DNA of 33,460 nt from an uncultured Christensenellaceae bacterium (GTDB lineage: Bacteria > Bacillota > Clostridia > Christensenellales > Borkfalkiaceae), in the NCBI GenBank assembly GCA_910588615.1, contig CAJUOI010000022.1, positions 1-33,460 on the forward strand, written 5' to 3'. Each line of letters opens with the position of its first letter. The stretch's first letter is position 1. The position numbers were made by a program, and so were the translations under genes. This document shows, in pieces, positions 6,766 through 15,218 of the stretch. The notes below the pieces were generated by a model. That model was not told the origin of the DNA and searched no databases. It was given only the letters and a program-made list of their open reading frames with translations.

Positions 6766-9084
6766 ATGAAAAGAATCGTTCCCGAATTTGAATTTACGCC
6801 CGAAGCGGCAGAACAGGTAAAGCGGCTTGCCGTCGCCGTCGGCGTGCACGAAAAGACGGCAGGCATTCTTTACGCGCGCGGTATCGACAGCGAAGAGAAG
6901 GCGAAAGCGTTTCTTTCTCCCTCCAAGCGGGATTTGCTCGACCCGATGCTGATGAAAGGGATGCGAGAGGCAAAGGAATTGTTGACGCAGGCTCGCGACG
7001 AGGAATGGCGTGTAGCGGTGTTCGGCGACTACGATGCCGACGGAATCGGCGCGCTTGCCATCATGTCCCGTGCGTTGAAGGAATTCGGAATCGAACCTTA
7101 TCTCTACGTGCCGGAGCGCGCGGACGGCTACGGACTGAGCGTTGCTGCAATCGACAGGATTTTCGACGAATTTCTGCCCGACCTCGTCGTTACGGTGGAC
7201 TGCGGCATTTCCTGCGCGGACGAGGTGGAGTATATCAAGCGGCAGGGGGCGTTCGTCATTGTTACCGACCACCACGAGCTTCCCGTACGCCTGCCCGACT
7301 GCATTACGATCAATCCGAAGCTGCAAGACGATTATCCCTATGACAACCTTTGCGGCGCGGGGGTTGCATATAAGCTTGCCGCTGCGCTTTTGGGCGAACG
7401 GGCGAACGGGCTGCTCGATTTCTGCGCCCTCTCCACGGTTGCCGACAGCGTGCCGCTTACGGACGAGAACCGCATCATCGTAACCGAAGGGTTGAAGCTG
7501 ATTGCCTCCCGTCCCCGACCCGCTTTTTCCGCATTGATCGGGAAAACGCAGGATATCAGTGCGCAAACGCTCGCCTTTACCGTTGCGCCCCGCCTGAACG
7601 CTGCGGGCAGAATGGGGGACGCCGCTTCCGCGCTGCGCCTGTTCACCTCGGACGACGAGGAGGAAATATACGCGCTCGCCGCCAAGCTCAACGATTATAA
7701 CGCCGAACGGCAGAAGTGCTGCGACGAGCTCTTCGAAAAGGCAGAGAGCCTGATTCGGGAAAAGGGCGCGTTCGGGCGCGTCGTCATGCTGGCGGGCGAG
7801 CATTGGAATACGGGCTTTGTGGGTATCGTCGCGGCAAAGCTCGTTGAAGAGTACGGCAGACCCGCGCTTCTCTTCGTAAAGAACGGCGACGTATATAAGG
7901 GCAGCGCGCGCAGCGTGGAGGGTGTGAACATTTTCGAGGCGCTTACCGCATGTTCGCAGTATATCGAGGAATTCGGCGGACACGCACAGGCGGCGGGCGT
8001 CAGTGTAAAAAAGGAAAATTTCGAGGCGCTCGAACGGGCGCTCGACGAATATTTGTCCGTACATTATACGCGCGAAGACTTTATGGCTTCCGTTCCCGTG
8101 GCGGGGGAGCTGGACGAAAAGGACTTTAAGCGGATCGCGAGGGAGCTTGAACGGCTTGAACCGTTCGGCGTGGGCAATCGCCGCCCTCTGTTTGTCCGTC
8201 GGGCGCAAAAGCTGACCGCAGAGCCGTTAAAGCCGTTATCCCCGCACCTGACCGTGTCGGACGGCGTTACGGATTTTATGTATTTCGGCGGCGCGAAGCA
8301 ACGGGGGATCCTCAAAAGTGAATTTCAGAAAACGCTCGTATTCGAGTGCAATATTTCCCGCTTCCGCGGCAAGGAAAGCGTGCGCGGGTTTATCCGCTCG
8401 GTGCTGTACGACGGCAGAGACTGCGCGAGGAACGACGCGGAGATTTTTGAAAATAACCTGCTTTCCTGTGAGAGAAAAGGCGTGTATCTGGGTACGAAAA
8501 CCGCGCTGTCCGAGATGGATTTACGCAAGCTCGTGCTGCAAAAGACAGAGGAGTGCGACTACGGCACGCTGTTGATCGCGTCCGAGCGGGAAACGCTCGA
8601 CGCGTTTCCGGAACTGGATTTGCCTGCGGAGGTGTACCGTCCTGCGGCGGGGGGGATGCGCAATCTCATTCTCATTTCGCCCGCAGCGGACGCGGACTTT
8701 GCGGGTTGGCGTGATATAATCTATCTCGACAAGCCGCTGTTCTTTGCGACCTTCTCCGACAAGCAGAACGTTTACTACAATGCGGAGCGACGGGGATACG
8801 GCGAATTTCTGCGCCTCGACGGCTCGCGGGAAAAGCTTGTCGAAATTTTCGTGAGTATGCGCAATCATGCCGACAGGGTGCGGGGCGAAACGCCCTTACA
8901 GGCGGCGAATGCGTGCGATTCGCTCGGGTTCGGACGGGAGGAGTTTATGTTCGCCGTCGGCGTGTTTTCCCAGCTTGGGTTTATTCGCCTGAATGCGGGC
9001 GGGCTGAAAGTAAACAAGGGCGTAAAGGCGGAGCTAACCGAATCCTCCATTTACGCGGCGGTTACAAGTTTGACGGACGATTAG
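6766..9084 (+). CDS. recJ: Single-stranded-DNA-specific 5'-3' exonuclease RecJ
   Basis: A 772-residue RecJ of the long Firmicutes type (E. coli RecJ is about 577), acting in recombination and base-excision/mismatch repair. DHH-family motifs are present: FGDYDADG (86-93, metal-binding D88, D90, D92), VDCG with D145, and TDHHE (D168, H169, H170). The DHHA1 motif GGHAQAAG is at 404-411. The OB-fold region and an extra C-terminal domain follow. No ribosome binding site or promoter is visible upstream; the ATG is chosen by alignment to the family N-terminus. A longer in-frame opening that runs back into secF is rejected. It sits between secF and rel as in many Clostridia. Confidence 0.95.
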   Translation: MKRIVPEFEFTPEAAEQVKRLAVAVGVHEKTAGILYARGIDSEEKAKAFLSPSKRDLLDPMLMKGMREAKELLTQARDEEWRVAVFGDYDADGIGALAIMSRALKEFGIEPYLYVPERADGYGLSVAAIDRIFDEFLPDLVVTVDCGISCADEVEYIKRQGAFVIVTDHHELPVRLPDCITINPKLQDDYPYDNLCGAGVAYKLAAALLGERANGLLDFCALSTVADSVPLTDENRIIVTEGLKLIASRPRPAFSALIGKTQDISAQTLAFTVAPRLNAAGRMGDAASALRLFTSDDEEEIYALAAKLNDYNAERQKCCDELFEKAESLIREKGAFGRVVMLAGEHWNTGFVGIVAAKLVEEYGRPALLFVKNGDVYKGSARSVEGVNIFEALTACSQYIEEFGGHAQAAGVSVKKENFEALERALDEYLSVHYTREDFMASVPVAGELDEKDFKRIARELERLEPFGVGNRRPLFVRRAQKLTAEPLKPLSPHLTVSDGVTDFMYFGGAKQRGILKSEFQKTLVFECNISRFRGKESVRGFIRSVLYDGRDCARNDAEIFENNLLSCERKGVYLGTKTALSEMDLRKLVLQKTEECDYGTLLIASERETLDAFPELDLPAEVYRPAAGGMRNLILISPAADADFAGWRDIIYLDKPLFFATFSDKQNVYYNAERRGYGEFLRLDGSREKLVEIFVSMRNHADRVRGETPLQAANACDSLGFGREEFMFAVGVFSQLGFIRLNAGGLKVNKGVKAELTESSIYAAVTSLTDD

Positions 9085-9104
9085 TACCTCAGCCAAAAAA
9101 GGAC

Positions 9105-9139
9105 AAGATTCTTCGTTTCGCTCTGAATGACAGAGAGGG
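9105..9139 (+). repeat. REP-like intergenic sequence between recJ and rel
   Basis: The gap between recJ and rel holds AAGATTCTTCG followed by TTTCGCTCTGAATGACAGAG, including a small hairpin CTCTG-aatga-CAGAG (9121-9135). The GAATGAC core recurs in other intergenic stretches of this window (16026-16033, 29815-29822). Many Clostridia carry an apt gene here; none is present. Confidence 0.4.
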
Positions 9140-9169
9140 ATACGCGCCCAATCAGGACACGGAGTTGTT

Positions 9170-11302
9170 ATGGATTCGATTTTAAGGAAGATATACGAAT
9201 ATTACACGGACGAAAGCCGTGATATGCTGTTGCACGCATACGATTTTGCCAAGGATGCGCACCGTAACCAGAGGCGCGCGTCGGGCGAACCGTACTTTAT
9301 TCACCCTTGTGCGGTAGCGGAAATTCTGATCGAGCTCGGACTCGATGCCGATACGATTGCGGCGGCGCTGTTGCACGACGTCATCGAGGATACGCCCGTT
9401 ACCGAAGAGGACGTGCGGCGGGAATTCGGCGTCAGCGTGTTAACGCTTGTGGCAGGCGTAACCAAGCTCGACAAAATCGTGTTCAAATCGCAGGAGGAAG
9501 AGGAGGCGGAAAATTTCCGTAAAATCTTTCTTGCCATGGCGCAGGACATCCGCGTTATTATCATCAAGCTTGCCGACAGATTGCATAATATGCGTTCGCT
9601 CAACTTTCTCTCCGAGGAACGCCAGCGCAAAATGTCGCGCGAAACGTTGGATATTTACGCGCCCATTGCGGGGCGGCTCGGTATCAGCCAGATCAAATGT
9701 GAGCTTGAGGATCTGTGCCTGAAATATCTTGAACCTGCGGCGTTCGAGTATCTCGTTGAAAATATTCACCAAAAGTTGGAGGAACGCAACCGCTTCGTCG
9801 ATTTCGTGGTGGAGGAAATCAACGGGATTTTAAAGGAATGCAACATACGTGGCGAGGTGTTCGGCAGACCCAAGCATTTCTTTTCCATTTATAAAAAGAT
9901 GCGCACGAAAAACAAGACGCTCGACCAGATATACGATTTGACGGCGGTGCGCGTCATCGTGGGTACAGTGGACGAGTGCTACGAGGTGTTCGGTAAAATC
10001 CACAAAAAGTGGAAGCCCATGCCCGGACGCATCAAAGACTATATCGCCATGCCCAAGCCCAACCTCTACCAATCGCTGCACACCACCGTCGTTACCAACT
10101 TCGGGCAGCCCTTCGAAATTCAGATAAGAACGGAAGAAATGCACCGTACGGCGGAATTCGGTATCGCGGCGCACTGGAAGTACAAGGAGCAGCGCGACGA
10201 CGAAACCAGTCTCGACCAACGCATTTCCTGGATCCGCGAGGTTATGGAGGTGCAGGGCGGCTTGCGCGATTCCAAGGAGTTTATCGAAGCGGTCAAGGGC
10301 GCGCTCATCAGCAGGGAACTGTTGGTGTTTACCCCGCAGGGCAAGGTCATTTCCCTGCCCGCAGAGGCAACTCCCGTCGACTTTGCATATTCTATTCATA
10401 CGGAAGTAGGCAATCACTGTACGGGGGCGAAAGTCAACGGAAAAATCGTTCCGCTCGACAGTATGCTCGAGGTGGGCGACGTGGTGGAAATCATCACCTC
10501 TCCCAATTCGAAGGGACCTTCGCGCGATTGGTTGAAATTCATCAAATCCTCGTCGGCGCGGGCGAAAATCAAATCCTTCTACAAGAAGGAGATGAAAGAG
10601 GACAATATCCGTTTGGGACGCAGTATGCTCGAAGAGACGGCGAAGCGCAAGGGCGTGGCGATCGGCAGCATTCTCACGGCGGAGAGCTTTAAAAAGATTT
10701 CGGAAAAGCTCGCGTTCGACACGCAGGACGAAATGTTTTCGGCAATCGGCTGCGGAGCGATTTCCGCCAATCAAGTATTCTTTAAGCTGTTCGACTTTTA
10801 TCGCAAGGAGACGCCGCGACCCGTGGAACTGCGTCCCTTCCGTACCGGACGCACCGACAAGGGTTCGGTTACCATTAAGGGCATGGAAGGGCTTCTCGTG
10901 TCCTTCGCGGGGTGCTGTTCGCCCGTCCCGGGCGACGATATCGTCGGCTTCGTAACGCGGGGCAGGGGAATCGTCGTGCACCGCCGCGACTGCCCGAACA
11001 TGAAGAGCGCCGATCCGGAGCGTCTGCAACCCGCCGAATGGGTCGCCAAGGACGGAAGTGCGCGTTTTAAGGCGGCGATCGTAGTTACGGCGGACGAACA
11101 GGGCGCCGCGCTTTCCGCTATTTCGGGCAGCGTTGCGGAGATGAAGCTGGAAATCACTTCCATCAACGGCAGGTACGACAAGAACAACAGCGCGATCGTA
11201 GACGTTACCGTTGCGCTCACCAATCGGCAGGACGTGGAAGTCCTGATTAAAAAAATCAAGTCGCACGCGAAGATCATAGACGTAAGAAGAACGTCGAACT
11301 GA
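9170..11302 (+). CDS. relA: Bifunctional (p)ppGpp synthase/hydrolase (Rel/SpoT family)
   Basis: A 710-residue stringent-response enzyme. The hydrolase domain has H45, the HD pair H69-D70 and ED at 73-74, indicating an active HD site. The synthetase domain has a GRPKHFFSIYKKM-type loop (about 232-244), D256 and the motif RIKD at 287-290; RxKD is typical of bifunctional Rel rather than synthase-only RelA. The TGS domain spans about 383-445, the zinc-finger-like region has C582, C583 and C608, and an ACT domain ends the protein. GGAG at 9161-9164 supports the start. It probably shares a transcript with recJ because no terminator was seen between them. Confidence 0.97.
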   Translation: MDSILRKIYEYYTDESRDMLLHAYDFAKDAHRNQRRASGEPYFIHPCAVAEILIELGLDADTIAAALLHDVIEDTPVTEEDVRREFGVSVLTLVAGVTKLDKIVFKSQEEEEAENFRKIFLAMAQDIRVIIIKLADRLHNMRSLNFLSEERQRKMSRETLDIYAPIAGRLGISQIKCELEDLCLKYLEPAAFEYLVENIHQKLEERNRFVDFVVEEINGILKECNIRGEVFGRPKHFFSIYKKMRTKNKTLDQIYDLTAVRVIVGTVDECYEVFGKIHKKWKPMPGRIKDYIAMPKPNLYQSLHTTVVTNFGQPFEIQIRTEEMHRTAEFGIAAHWKYKEQRDDETSLDQRISWIREVMEVQGGLRDSKEFIEAVKGALISRELLVFTPQGKVISLPAEATPVDFAYSIHTEVGNHCTGAKVNGKIVPLDSMLEVGDVVEIITSPNSKGPSRDWLKFIKSSSARAKIKSFYKKEMKEDNIRLGRSMLEETAKRKGVAIGSILTAESFKKISEKLAFDTQDEMFSAIGCGAISANQVFFKLFDFYRKETPRPVELRPFRTGRTDKGSVTIKGMEGLLVSFAGCCSPVPGDDIVGFVTRGRGIVVHRRDCPNMKSADPERLQPAEWVAKDGSARFKAAIVVTADEQGAALSAISGSVAEMKLEITSINGRYDKNNSAIVDVTVALTNRQDVEVLIKKIKSHAKIIDVRRTSN

Positions 11303-11309
11303 GGTGTTT

Positions 11310-11942
11310 ATGGCTGAATTTCAGGAACTTATCAAGGAGGCGAAGCGGGGCAATCCCGCCGCGCAGAACGAAACGGGGAACTGTTATCTTTTCGGCACGG
11401 GCGTTGCGCGCGACGAAAAGAAGGCGGCAAAGTGGTTTAAAAAAGCGGCGTCGTCGGGGTATCCCGCCGCGCTCGTCAACTACGGTGAACGGCTCTTGAC
11501 CGGTGTGGGCGCAAAGAAGAGCCCTGAAAAGGCAATCTATTGCTTTATACAGGCAGCCGCGTCGGGGAATGAGGACGGGGTCGTCATGCTCGCGCAGTGC
11601 TTGCAACAGGAGAGCTTGTCCGAAAGTATCGGAAATGCGTTTGCGAAATACCGCGATACGGGCAGTAAGTATGCGTTTATTTGTTATAAGATAGGGCGGT
11701 GCTTCGAGGACGGCGTCGGCGTGGATGCCGATTTGTCCGCCGCGATGATCTGGTACGGCTCCGCCGCGGACGAGGGCTATGACGAGGCGCAGTTCCGCAT
11801 GGGCGTCATTCTGTTAAAGGGTACGGACACTGTGCCCGAAAACAAGGAGGTCGGGATCATGCGTTTAAAGCAGGCTGCGGCGCAGAAGCACGCGGACGCG
11901 GGGCGCGTATTGTTGGCGCTCGGGATTTCGTTTGACGTTTAA
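11310..11942 (+). CDS. Sel1-repeat protein
   Basis: A 210-residue protein of tandem Sel1-like (TPR-related) helical repeats, recognisable from units such as AQNETGNCYLFGTGVARD, AAKWFKKAASSG and later AMIWYGSAADEGYDEAQF. No signal peptide or membrane segment, so cytoplasmic. Repeats in the middle (about 95-125) are degenerate. The start overlaps the relA stop closely: GAGG at 11301-11304 covers the relA TGA. A GTG at 11304 is a possible alternative start. Sel1 proteins act as protein-binding scaffolds; no partner can be named. It is followed by a paralogue after 27 bases. Confidence 0.85.
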   Translation: MAEFQELIKEAKRGNPAAQNETGNCYLFGTGVARDEKKAAKWFKKAASSGYPAALVNYGERLLTGVGAKKSPEKAIYCFIQAAASGNEDGVVMLAQCLQQESLSESIGNAFAKYRDTGSKYAFICYKIGRCFEDGVGVDADLSAAMIWYGSAADEGYDEAQFRMGVILLKGTDTVPENKEVGIMRLKQAAAQKHADAGRVLLALGISFDV

Positions 11943-11969
11943 AGAAATATCGTATCGGAGGGAATTTTA

Positions 11970-13034
11970 ATGGAACGGGAAGAATTCGAAGCTCTGTTGG
12001 AGCGTGCCGAAGCGGGCGATGCGGGTGCGCAGGCGAAAATCGGCTTCTGCTATTTCACGGGCGACGTCGTGGAGCAGAACGACGATAAGGCATTTCAATG
12101 GTTCGAGCAGGCGGCGTCGATGGGAGATTTGCGCGGCTTGTTTTCGCTCGGCGCGATGTACGAGGACGGCAGGGGTGTGGAGCAGGACGACGGAAAGGCG
12201 TTCGAGTGTTATATTCGGGCTGCCGGAGAGGGTTTCGTTGCCGCATGGGAAAAGCTTGCGTATCTTTACTATATCGGCAAGGGCACGGAGCGGAATTACG
12301 CAAAGTCGTTCGAATGGTATTTAAAAGCCGCCGAACGGGAAAACGCGCAGGCGCAGTTCAACGTCGGACATTGTTACCGCTACGGGGAAGGTGTTCCCAA
12401 GGACGATAAAAAGGCGACGGAATGGGAGCTGAAGGCGGCGGAATCGGGATACGTGCCCGCCATGCACAATACGGGAAACAATTATTTTAACGGGCTCGGC
12501 GTGGAAACGGACTTCGAGGAAGCATCGAAGTGGTACGAGCGGGCGGCAGCCAAGGGTGAGATCAACGCGTCGTACAACGCGGGAATCTGCTATTACAACA
12601 AGTTGGAGCGCAACCAAGGCAACCTTGCGCGGGCGTTCCGCTGTTTTCTGCAAGCCGCCAAGGGCGGTCATCTGCACGCCTGTTTTCGGGTCGGAAATTG
12701 CTATCAGAACGGCGTGGGGACGGAGCAGAATTACGAGGAAATGATTTTCTGGTACCAAAAGGGCGCGGAAGCGGGAGAAAAGCAATGTCAGCTCGCTTTA
12801 GGCATTGCCTACAATATGGGCTGGGGAATCGAAAAAAATATGCAAAAAGCGGTGGAGTGGACGGCTAAGTCTGCCGAGCAGGGGCTTGCCGAGGCAATGG
12901 ATAACCTCGGGTTGTACTATTACAACGGCTACGGCGTGAAGAAGGACGACGAAACGGCAATCTACTGGTGGAAGAAGGCAGCCGAGCTCGGCAACCAGAG
13001 CGCGCTGCGCCATTTGCAGAAGCTGGGCTTGTAA
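11970..13034 (+). CDS. Sel1-repeat protein, nine-repeat paralogue
   Basis: A 354-residue protein made almost entirely of about nine Sel1-like repeats of roughly 36 residues (pattern: AQ..lG..Y..G.Gv..d..kA..W...AA..G). It has no signal peptide, membrane helix or extra domain. GGAGGG about 8 bases before the ATG is a strong ribosome binding site. It lies in tandem with the 210-residue paralogue, between rel and the MBL hydrolase; in many Clostridia these are adjacent or separated by dtd, so the Sel1 pair looks inserted. Function unknown; probably a cytoplasmic protein-interaction scaffold. The same frame continues past the stop into another Sel1 unit (13038-13151). Confidence 0.88.
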   Translation: MEREEFEALLERAEAGDAGAQAKIGFCYFTGDVVEQNDDKAFQWFEQAASMGDLRGLFSLGAMYEDGRGVEQDDGKAFECYIRAAGEGFVAAWEKLAYLYYIGKGTERNYAKSFEWYLKAAERENAQAQFNVGHCYRYGEGVPKDDKKATEWELKAAESGYVPAMHNTGNNYFNGLGVETDFEEASKWYERAAAKGEINASYNAGICYYNKLERNQGNLARAFRCFLQAAKGGHLHACFRVGNCYQNGVGTEQNYEEMIFWYQKGAEAGEKQCQLALGIAYNMGWGIEKNMQKAVEWTAKSAEQGLAEAMDNLGLYYYNGYGVKKDDETAIYWWKKAAELGNQSALRHLQKLGL

Positions 13035-13037
13035 GCG

Positions 13038-13151
13038 TTCGACGCGTTCCGTCTTGATTGGGGCAACGATACGGAGTCGGTAACGTGGTACAAAAAATCT
13101 GCCGTACAGGGCGATGAAAAGGCAAAGGAAACTTTAAAAAGTTTAGGCTAT
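13038..13151 (+). pseudogene. Remnant of a Sel1-repeat C-terminus
   Basis: In the same frame as the preceding gene, after its TAA at 13032-13034, the sequence still encodes a Sel1-like end: DTESVTWYKKSAVQGDEKAK then ETLKSLGY. This parallels the real C-terminus before the stop (AIYWWKKAAELG, then HLQKLGL). It has no start of its own. It is best read as the tail of a third Sel1 gene or of a longer ancestor, left by recombination between repeats or cut off by a nonsense change. It ends just before the MBL start. Confidence 0.65.
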
Positions 13152-13156
13152 GGAGT

Positions 13157-13762
13157 ATGCAAGTTATTAAAATTTACCCTATGGGGTTTGCGGCGAATAC
13201 TTATATTTTGACGGCGGACGATGTTACCGCCGTCGTCATCGACCCCGCGCAGCCAAGCATTTTAGACGAGGTGAAGGAACGGGGCTTGGAAGTAAAATAC
13301 GTTCTGTTAACGCACGGACATTTCGACCATATCGGCGGCTGCGCCGCGCTGCAAAAGGCGGGCGCAAAGGTAGGCTGCCTTTCGGGTGAGGATCGGCTTG
13401 CGATTCTCGAAAATCTGGCGGACGCCTTCGGGGAAAAGGAAATCGAGCCGTTTACGGTGGATTTTACCGTGAAGGACGGCGAACTTCTCGAAATCTGCAA
13501 TATGCAATTTAAGGTAATTTCTACCCCGGGACACACGGCGGGCGGAGCGTGCTATGTCGCAGAGGACAACCTGTTTACGGGCGACACCCTTTTCCGCGAC
13601 GGCGTGGGCAGGACGGATTTGCCGACGGGCAATTACGGACAGCTGGAAAAGAGCGTAAGAAAGCTGTACGCCCTCGAGGGGGATTATACCGTTTACGCGG
13701 GGCACGGCGGGGATTCTACGCTGGAGCGCGAACGGAAAGCGAACGGGGCGGTTCGAGCATGA
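13157..13762 (+). CDS. Metallo-beta-lactamase-fold hydrolase (glyoxalase II-like)
   Basis: A 201-residue protein of the short glyoxalase II-like MBL group. Metal ligands are visible: THGHFDH (H53, H55, D57, H58), the later His in STPGHTAG, the Asp in TGDTLF and the His in YAGHGG. It probably hydrolyses a thioester or similar small substrate; the specific substrate is unknown. In Clostridia this gene commonly lies between rel/dtd and hemZ, as here. GGAG stands only one base from the ATG, which is unusually close, so initiation may be weak or coupled. Its stop overlaps the hemZ start (ATGA). Confidence 0.9.
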   Translation: MQVIKIYPMGFAANTYILTADDVTAVVIDPAQPSILDEVKERGLEVKYVLLTHGHFDHIGGCAALQKAGAKVGCLSGEDRLAILENLADAFGEKEIEPFTVDFTVKDGELLEICNMQFKVISTPGHTAGGACYVAEDNLFTGDTLFRDGVGRTDLPTGNYGQLEKSVRKLYALEGDYTVYAGHGGDSTLERERKANGAVRA

Positions 13763-15135
13763 CTTCTTCGCACGCTTTTCTCGAACCGGAACTTATGGAC
13801 GTAGTGCGCCTCTTCGAGGGGGCGGACGCGCTGGAAATTTCGCACGCGGTACGCGTGGACGGAAAATCGTATACCAATCGTTTTACGATAGAAGGCGAAG
13901 AACGCGTTTATGCCGACGAAATTTCCGACGAGGATTTGCGCATTTTCGGCGAAAAGAGCGTGTTAAAGCGCACGGCGAAAAGAGCGCTTTATTTTCTGCT
14001 GTCCGAATATTTTTGCAAAACTCTGCCGTGGGGGTCGTTAACGGGGATCCGCCCCACGCGCCTTGCGTATACCCGCCTCGAACACGGACTGGATTTCGGG
14101 TCGTTTTTCGACGGGCTCGGGGTAAGCAAGGAGAATACCGACCTCGTGAAGCGGGTGATCGACGCGCAGAAGGACGTATACGAAAAGCGGGACGGGAACG
14201 TCGATTTGTACGTGTCGCTGCCCTTTTGTCCCACGCGGTGCAGTTACTGCTCCTTCGTAACCGCGCCCATTGCTTCGACGCGTAAATATATCGACGGTTA
14301 TATCCGGGCGATCGGGCGGGAGCTTGCCGAGGCAAAGCCGTTGATCGGCAATCTGCGTTCGGTGTATATCGGCGGCGGAACGCCATTCGCTCTCGAAGCG
14401 GAGGAGCTCGAACGGGTGTTTCGGGCGGTTGCGCCGCTGCGGACGAACGGGTGCGAGTATACGGTGGAGGCGGGGCGTCCCGACGTGTTTACGGAGGAAA
14501 AGCTTGCGCTTTGCAAGAAATACGGCGTTACGCGCATTTGCATCAACGCGCAGAGTTTTTCGGATAGGACGCTGAACGCGATCGGACGGAAGCACACGGG
14601 ACGGGACGTGATTTCCGCCTTTGAAACGGCGAGACCCTACGGGTTCATCATCAATTGCGATTTGATTGCGGGCTTGACGGGGGAGAGCGTGGAAGAATTT
14701 CGGGAGAGCGTTACGCAGGCGATCTTGCTTGCGCCCGAAAATATTACCGTACATACGCTGTGTCTGAAAAAGGGCGCAAGATTGAAGGAAGAGGTGAGCG
14801 CGCTCGGCGAAGAGGGGCTTGGCGAAATGATTGCTTTTTCGCGGGAAAAGCTGACCGAAGCGGGCTACGAGCCGTACTATCTGTACCGCCAGAAGTATAT
14901 GGCGGGCGCGCACGAAAACGTGGGATGGACGAAGAGAGGCTGCGCCTCCGTGTACAATATCGACGTGATGGAGGAGATTGCGGACAATCTCGCGGTGGGG
15001 GCGAACGCCGTTTCGAAAAAACTGTTTTTGAGCGAAAGCCGAATCGAGCGCATGGGCAGCCCCAAGGACATTCCGACTTATCTGAATAAGGTGGAAAAAA
15101 TAATCGAGGACAGAAAGAAGTTATATTTGGGGTAA
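13759..15135 (+). CDS. hemZ: HemZ-type coproporphyrinogen dehydrogenase-like radical SAM protein
   Basis: A 458-residue HemZ-family protein. An N-terminal family-specific region includes the conserved LPWGSLTGIRPTRL stretch (about 89-102), and the radical SAM cluster is C157, C161, C164 (FCPTRCSYC). YIGGGTP follows at the usual distance. The ATG is part of an ATGA overlap with the MBL gene, giving translational coupling; an opening that runs further back inside the MBL gene is rejected. The family resembles oxygen-independent coproporphyrinogen oxidases, but HemZ proteins of anaerobes often lack a proven haem role, so the exact reaction is uncertain. Confidence 0.92.
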   Translation: MTSSHAFLEPELMDVVRLFEGADALEISHAVRVDGKSYTNRFTIEGEERVYADEISDEDLRIFGEKSVLKRTAKRALYFLLSEYFCKTLPWGSLTGIRPTRLAYTRLEHGLDFGSFFDGLGVSKENTDLVKRVIDAQKDVYEKRDGNVDLYVSLPFCPTRCSYCSFVTAPIASTRKYIDGYIRAIGRELAEAKPLIGNLRSVYIGGGTPFALEAEELERVFRAVAPLRTNGCEYTVEAGRPDVFTEEKLALCKKYGVTRICINAQSFSDRTLNAIGRKHTGRDVISAFETARPYGFIINCDLIAGLTGESVEEFRESVTQAILLAPENITVHTLCLKKGARLKEEVSALGEEGLGEMIAFSREKLTEAGYEPYYLYRQKYMAGAHENVGWTKRGCASVYNIDVMEEIADNLAVGANAVSKKLFLSESRIERMGSPKDIPTYLNKVEKIIEDRKKLYLG

Positions 15136-15157
15136 AATCCCGATTAAAAATCACGCA

Positions 15158-15213
15158 TTGACCTCCGTGGTGCATATCATTTAATAGGAACCGTAAAGGT
15201 TCTTTACGGAGGT
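15158..15213 (+). promoter_or_regulatory. Promoter and hairpin leader with two possible foldings around the ribosome binding site
   Basis: TTGACC (15158-15163), 16 bases, TTTAAT (15180-15185) is a plausible promoter. CCGTAAAG (15191-15198), loop GTT, CTTTACGG (15202-15209) is a perfect hairpin whose last GG belongs to the Shine-Dalgarno ACGGAGGT (15206-15213). Upstream, ACCTCCGT (15161-15168) is an exact complement of that ACGGAGGT. A transcript arriving from hemZ could mask the site; one started at this promoter would lack the masking strand. Confidence 0.55.
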
Positions 15214-15218
15214 AACAA

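Noticed and set aside
6751..8208. A 485-codon open frame on the minus strand inside recJ
   Set aside because: Long, but fully antisense to recJ, which has clear catalytic motifs. It is His/Arg-rich and shows no family resemblance; long antisense frames are expected in GC-rich coding sequence.
9830..11266. A 478-codon open frame on the minus strand inside relA
   Set aside because: Antisense shadow of a gene with intact HD, synthetase, TGS and ACT domains; no start signal and no recognisable domain.
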